Positions 61,399 to 64,000 of a stretch of DNA of 64,000 bases are shown here, piece by piece; within the stretch, counting starts at the first letter, position 1; every line of letters starts with the position of its first letter. Below the pieces are notes generated by a model that worked only from the letters and a program-made list of their open reading frames with translations, did no database searches and was not told the origin of the DNA. The stretch lies in the NCBI RefSeq assembly GCF_019797745.1, contig NZ_VOSI01000001.1, positions 494,928-558,927 on the forward strand. Reading direction: 5' to 3'. This DNA comes from Edaphocola aurantiacus (GTDB taxonomy: Bacteria; Bacteroidota; Bacteroidia; Chitinophagales; Chitinophagaceae). The translations under genes were made by a program, and so were the position numbers.

Positions 61399-63363
61399 AC
61401 CATAGGCGATACTGCGTACGGTCTCATCAATATCATTGATCACCAGCGTAGTAGACGATACAATACGTTTTCCATCAGCATCGGTAACTGAATAAGTTAC
61501 CGATTTTTTATTGCCCGCAGCAGTAAAGTTCAGAGACACCAGCGGCAAAGCTGCATCCTGCTCATCCAGGTCAATATTATACTTTTTCAATGCAGATAAT
61601 ACTGCATTGTTATTACCGGAAACCTTCAGGCGGAAGTGCATTTTAAATTCTGCATATGGCATTAACTGCGGGTACAAGCGGTACATATTGACCAGGCTGC
61701 TTTTCCACATTGCATCCTGATCATTTTTATCAGCGCAGATAATCAATGCCTCATAAACCCTTGCCAGGAATAGCTTTTCATAATCCTCTTCAATATCTTC
61801 TGCAAACGACAAAGTACGTACCAGTCGCTCCTGGGCACGCTGATAATGCCCCTGCTCCATATCCAGGCGCGCGAGGTACAGGTTGAAATACTTATATACC
61901 TTAGGTCTGGGATCAACCTTTAACTGACTTTCGAATTTATTATAAAAATATGCAGTACTGTAGCCGCGGATCAGGTACCAGATCTCATCCCAGGAAATAG
62001 TACTTTCTGTCGAGAACAGCTTGTAGACTACATTTTCCCGCTCAGGATTAGCCGCCAGCTGGTTGGCTACCAGGTACTGTTGCAGATAAGCCTCACCTTT
62101 CAGCATAGCAATACTCCACAAAGCACGCGGATGCCAGCACCAGTTTCTATCTTCGAACTGCTGTTGCCGAATCTCCTTTTTCTTATTCATCAGCCGCAGC
62201 AGGTTTATGCTGAATTCATAATGAGATTCACCCAGGGTAGTACCGATATGTACTTCTTTAAACTGCGCTGCTTTATCCAGAAAGCGCTGGCTTTCTGCCA
62301 GATTTCCTTCATAACTGCAGGCGCGTGCCAGGGCTATGTTATACCATCCGAATCCGGGAGTAGAACCCACCGAATGTATGATATCCCTCATGCTGATCGC
62401 AGCCTGCATAGGCATGCCTTTATAGATATCTACAATGGAGCTGTAGTAAGCCCATTCCTGCAGGCGCTTATCTCCGGCATCCTGCATACTGGCCACTGCA
62501 TAGGCCTCTTCTGCTTCACTGAACTTAGCCTGTATAGCACAAAAGGTTCCATAGTTATTGTAAGACATCAGCCCGCCGTTCTCCATAAGACGGAAGTAGT
62601 ACAAGGCAGAATCTATACGCAAATGATAGGCATGGAGAATGGCTTTATAATGATATACATTTTGCAATTCATACTGCAGAGAAGACTCGGGAAACACCTG
62701 CCTGTTTACTGACTGATTTGCTTGTATGCGTGCCAGGGAGCTATCCAGGAAGCGATCCGACAATACCTCATTCTCCTCTAGGTTGCCCTTCAGAAAATCG
62801 TAGGTACGGTATGTGTAAAAACGATTGCGGTGTACAATCCAGGAAAGCATGTTATAACCATTCAGCACAATCTCTTTCTGCATATTCCATTGCTGTATCC
62901 TGCGCAGCAGTTTATAACTGTTTTCATTCTGCTCCACATTCTGATAAGCCTGAAACAGATAGTTGGCCGTATTGCTGTAATCCGCATGGCGCTTATACAG
63001 CTTTACATATTCCAGGGGATCGGCCGTACGGGTGCGCAATATAGTTGCATAATCCCGCTCTATTAGCGTCAATGCCTTTTCAAGAGGGGCAATTGCCAGC
63101 TTATAACCATTATAGTCCGCCGCCCGTTCAGCATTAAAAATGCCTTGTATCATCCAGCCAACATAATAAGTACTATCGATACGGATAAACTCACGGGAAG
63201 CCGGCACCGCCTCTTCACGTGTCATATCCACCCCCTGCCGCTTCGCATCTATTTCATAGCGCTTGGCAGCATTAAGGTCAGCAAGAGACTGAGCAGGTAC
63301 TGATGTAGTACCTGCTCCGACTAATGCAATAGCTATTATTATATTACGTGGGTTAAATATCAA
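61345..63363 (-). CDS. Large exported helical-repeat protein, unknown function
   Basis: 672 aa. A signal peptide (about 1-24, SVPAQ) is followed by a chain of helical repeats resembling TPRs (ALYYFRLMENGGLMSYNNYG, FGWYNIALARACSYEGNLAESQRFLDKA, NLYLARLDMEQGHYQRAQERLVR), about residues 90-560. A short beta-rich C-terminus (LVSLNFTAAGNKKSVTYSVTDADGK) follows. No family is recognised. TTG at 63363 is the only start available near the signal peptide; it follows the DUF2807 stop by 7 bases. The end overlaps gldH by 54 bases on the opposite strand. Confidence 0.75.
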   Translation of the reverse strand: MIFNPRNIIIAIALVGAGTTSVPAQSLADLNAAKRYEIDAKRQGVDMTREEAVPASREFIRIDSTYYVGWMIQGIFNAERAADYNGYKLAIAPLEKALTLIERDYATILRTRTADPLEYVKLYKRHADYSNTANYLFQAYQNVEQNENSYKLLRRIQQWNMQKEIVLNGYNMLSWIVHRNRFYTYRTYDFLKGNLEENEVLSDRFLDSSLARIQANQSVNRQVFPESSLQYELQNVYHYKAILHAYHLRIDSALYYFRLMENGGLMSYNNYGTFCAIQAKFSEAEEAYAVASMQDAGDKRLQEWAYYSSIVDIYKGMPMQAAISMRDIIHSVGSTPGFGWYNIALARACSYEGNLAESQRFLDKAAQFKEVHIGTTLGESHYEFSINLLRLMNKKKEIRQQQFEDRNWCWHPRALWSIAMLKGEAYLQQYLVANQLAANPERENVVYKLFSTESTISWDEIWYLIRGYSTAYFYNKFESQLKVDPRPKVYKYFNLYLARLDMEQGHYQRAQERLVRTLSFAEDIEEDYEKLFLARVYEALIICADKNDQDAMWKSSLVNMYRLYPQLMPYAEFKMHFRLKVSGNNNAVLSALKKYNIDLDEQDAALPLVSLNFTAAGNKKSVTYSVTDADGKRIVSSTTLVINDIDETVRSIAYGLFKIQPLDTQPDVNHGG

Positions 63364-63370
63364 ATTTATA

Positions 63371-64000
63371 TTAGTTAATCTGCGTTATATCTGCAGCCCC
63401 GCTGATATCCTTCACGATAGTTGGTGTACCCTTGTATTGTACATTACCTGCTCCAGAGGCATCAATATTCAGGTATTTAGCAGCATACACTTTTGCTTCT
63501 CCCGCACCTGATGTTTCTACGCTTACCGAGTCAGAGATACACTCAAGTGCATTTATATTTCCGGCTCCGCTGATGTCGATATCCAGCGATGGTGCCGCAC
63601 CTATCAGCTTTACAGCACCTACCCCGCTAGACTCTACGGTACAGGAAGGTACTTCCACATGCATATCCACATCACAGGCACCTGATATATCAATCGCCAG
63701 TGGTGTAGTTTGTTTAAATACGGTCTGGGACTGTATTACCCCTACACCGCTCGCTTCAATCTTATCCAGGTTAGGCATGCTGATATAGACTGTAACTTCT
63801 TCAGAATCATCTCCGTCAAATATATCGAAGGTCCCGGTACGCTCAATCAGCAAGGTTCCGTTTTCCATACCAATTTTCAGTGTACGTAATGCTTCGTTGC
63901 TTCCTTTGGCCACTACACTGAAGACGCTGTCCTGCTTCAGGTAAATCTTGGCATAGCCATTCAGCTCAATGGTGCGGAAGTTATTAAAGGTATATTGTTT
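63371..64000 (-). CDS. DUF2807 (head-GIN) secreted or membrane protein, 5' end outside the window
   Basis: Partial: the reading frame stays open past 64000, so the N-terminus is missing. At least 209 residues are seen. The repeating strand pattern with D-x-SGAG/SSGVG turns (IDISGACDVDMHVEV, VESSGVGAVKLIG, LDIDISGAGNINALE, IDASGAGNVQYKG) is diagnostic of DUF2807, a right-handed beta-solenoid. The upstream visible part (FRTIELNGYAKIYLKQDSVFSVVAKG) is its usual beginning. Function unknown; often anchored or secreted. The helical-repeat gene follows after 7 bases. Confidence 0.88.
   Translation of the reverse strand, partial: KQYTFNNFRTIELNGYAKIYLKQDSVFSVVAKGSNEALRTLKIGMENGTLLIERTGTFDIFDGDDSEEVTVYISMPNLDKIEASGVGVIQSQTVFKQTTPLAIDISGACDVDMHVEVPSCTVESSGVGAVKLIGAAPSLDIDISGAGNINALECISDSVSVETSGAGEAKVYAAKYLNIDASGAGNVQYKGTPTIVKDISGAADITQIN

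Noticed and set aside
62080-62712. 210-codon frame opposite the helical-repeat gene
   Set aside because: The minus-strand gene has a signal peptide, repeats and operon context; the plus-strand frame has none of these.

Overview
The window comes from a member of the Bacteroidota, most likely Chitinophagales (Chitinophagaceae or a close relative). Four kinds of sequence evidence point this way. Promoters carry the Bacteroidota -7 box TAnnTTTG, with 27 exact copies placed just upstream of start codons or RNA genes. LpxC and FabZ are fused in one protein. A secreted beta-helix protein ends in a type IX secretion sorting domain, and a GldH gliding lipoprotein, Bat (aerotolerance) proteins and PafA alkaline phosphatase are present. 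Shine-Dalgarno sequences are mostly absent. The region reads as chromosomal core: I found no transposase, integrase, phage gene, CRISPR array or rRNA, and no gene-free stretch longer than about 300 bases. The longest non-coding stretches (34057-34284, 17788-18008 and 7524-7724) hold terminators and promoters only.

Layout. 1-6 kb: zinc-less sirtuin, RNase HII, a DUF4421 outer-membrane protein, two small membrane-anchored proteins, a lone CoA-transferase subunit A, a PIG-V-like mannosyltransferase and pcm. 6-10 kb: cold-shock protein, gcvT, batB-batC. 10-15 kb: an HD hydrolase followed by the lipid A operon lpxD, lpxC-fabZ, lpxA and an ABC ATPase overlapping lpxA. 15-20.5 kb: lepA, a DUF3109 cysteine cluster protein, and a tight four-gene sulfur operon (metallo-beta-lactamase/rhodanese, TPMT-type methyltransferase, small membrane protein, thioredoxin). 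20.5-30.5 kb: nnr, a C1 peptidase, an epimerase-like protein, NADP isocitrate dehydrogenase, two lipoproteins, an outer-membrane protein, ribH, coaE, yajC, coaD, rfbC. 30.5-39 kb: a His-rich secreted protein, comM, a PaaE-like reductase, tRNA-Arg(TCT), the beta-helix protein, a GT2 glycosyltransferase, and a three-gene unit (LolA-like, lipoprotein, hotdog dehydratase) of the kind found in aryl polyene/flexirubin clusters. 39-46.5 kb: polyprenyl sugar transferase with a Gfo/Idh-like partner, radC, dprA, sucD, pyrG, SRP RNA. 46.5-64 kb: outer-membrane and membrane proteins, a tandem rhodanese protein, scpA, a CorC/HlyC-type protein, an old yellow enzyme, ricT, lysC, pafA, a fatty acid hydroxylase-family protein, lipoproteins, yicC, gldH, a large helical-repeat protein and the truncated end of a DUF2807 protein.

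The most unusual signal lies between the genes. At 11 of 13 convergent gene junctions, and at some tandem ones, there is a perfect or nearly perfect inverted repeat with arms of 13-29 bp and a 0-5 base loop. The arms often run well past the GC-rich stem and past any U-tract, and they sometimes include the stop codon. Their sequences are unrelated to one another, so they are not copies of one repeat; either selection on pairing or a palindrome-making mutational process could account for them. Second in interest is the sulfur operon at 18009-20520, together with its rhodanese paralogue at 48385. The functions given here come from recognised motifs; no database search was run.
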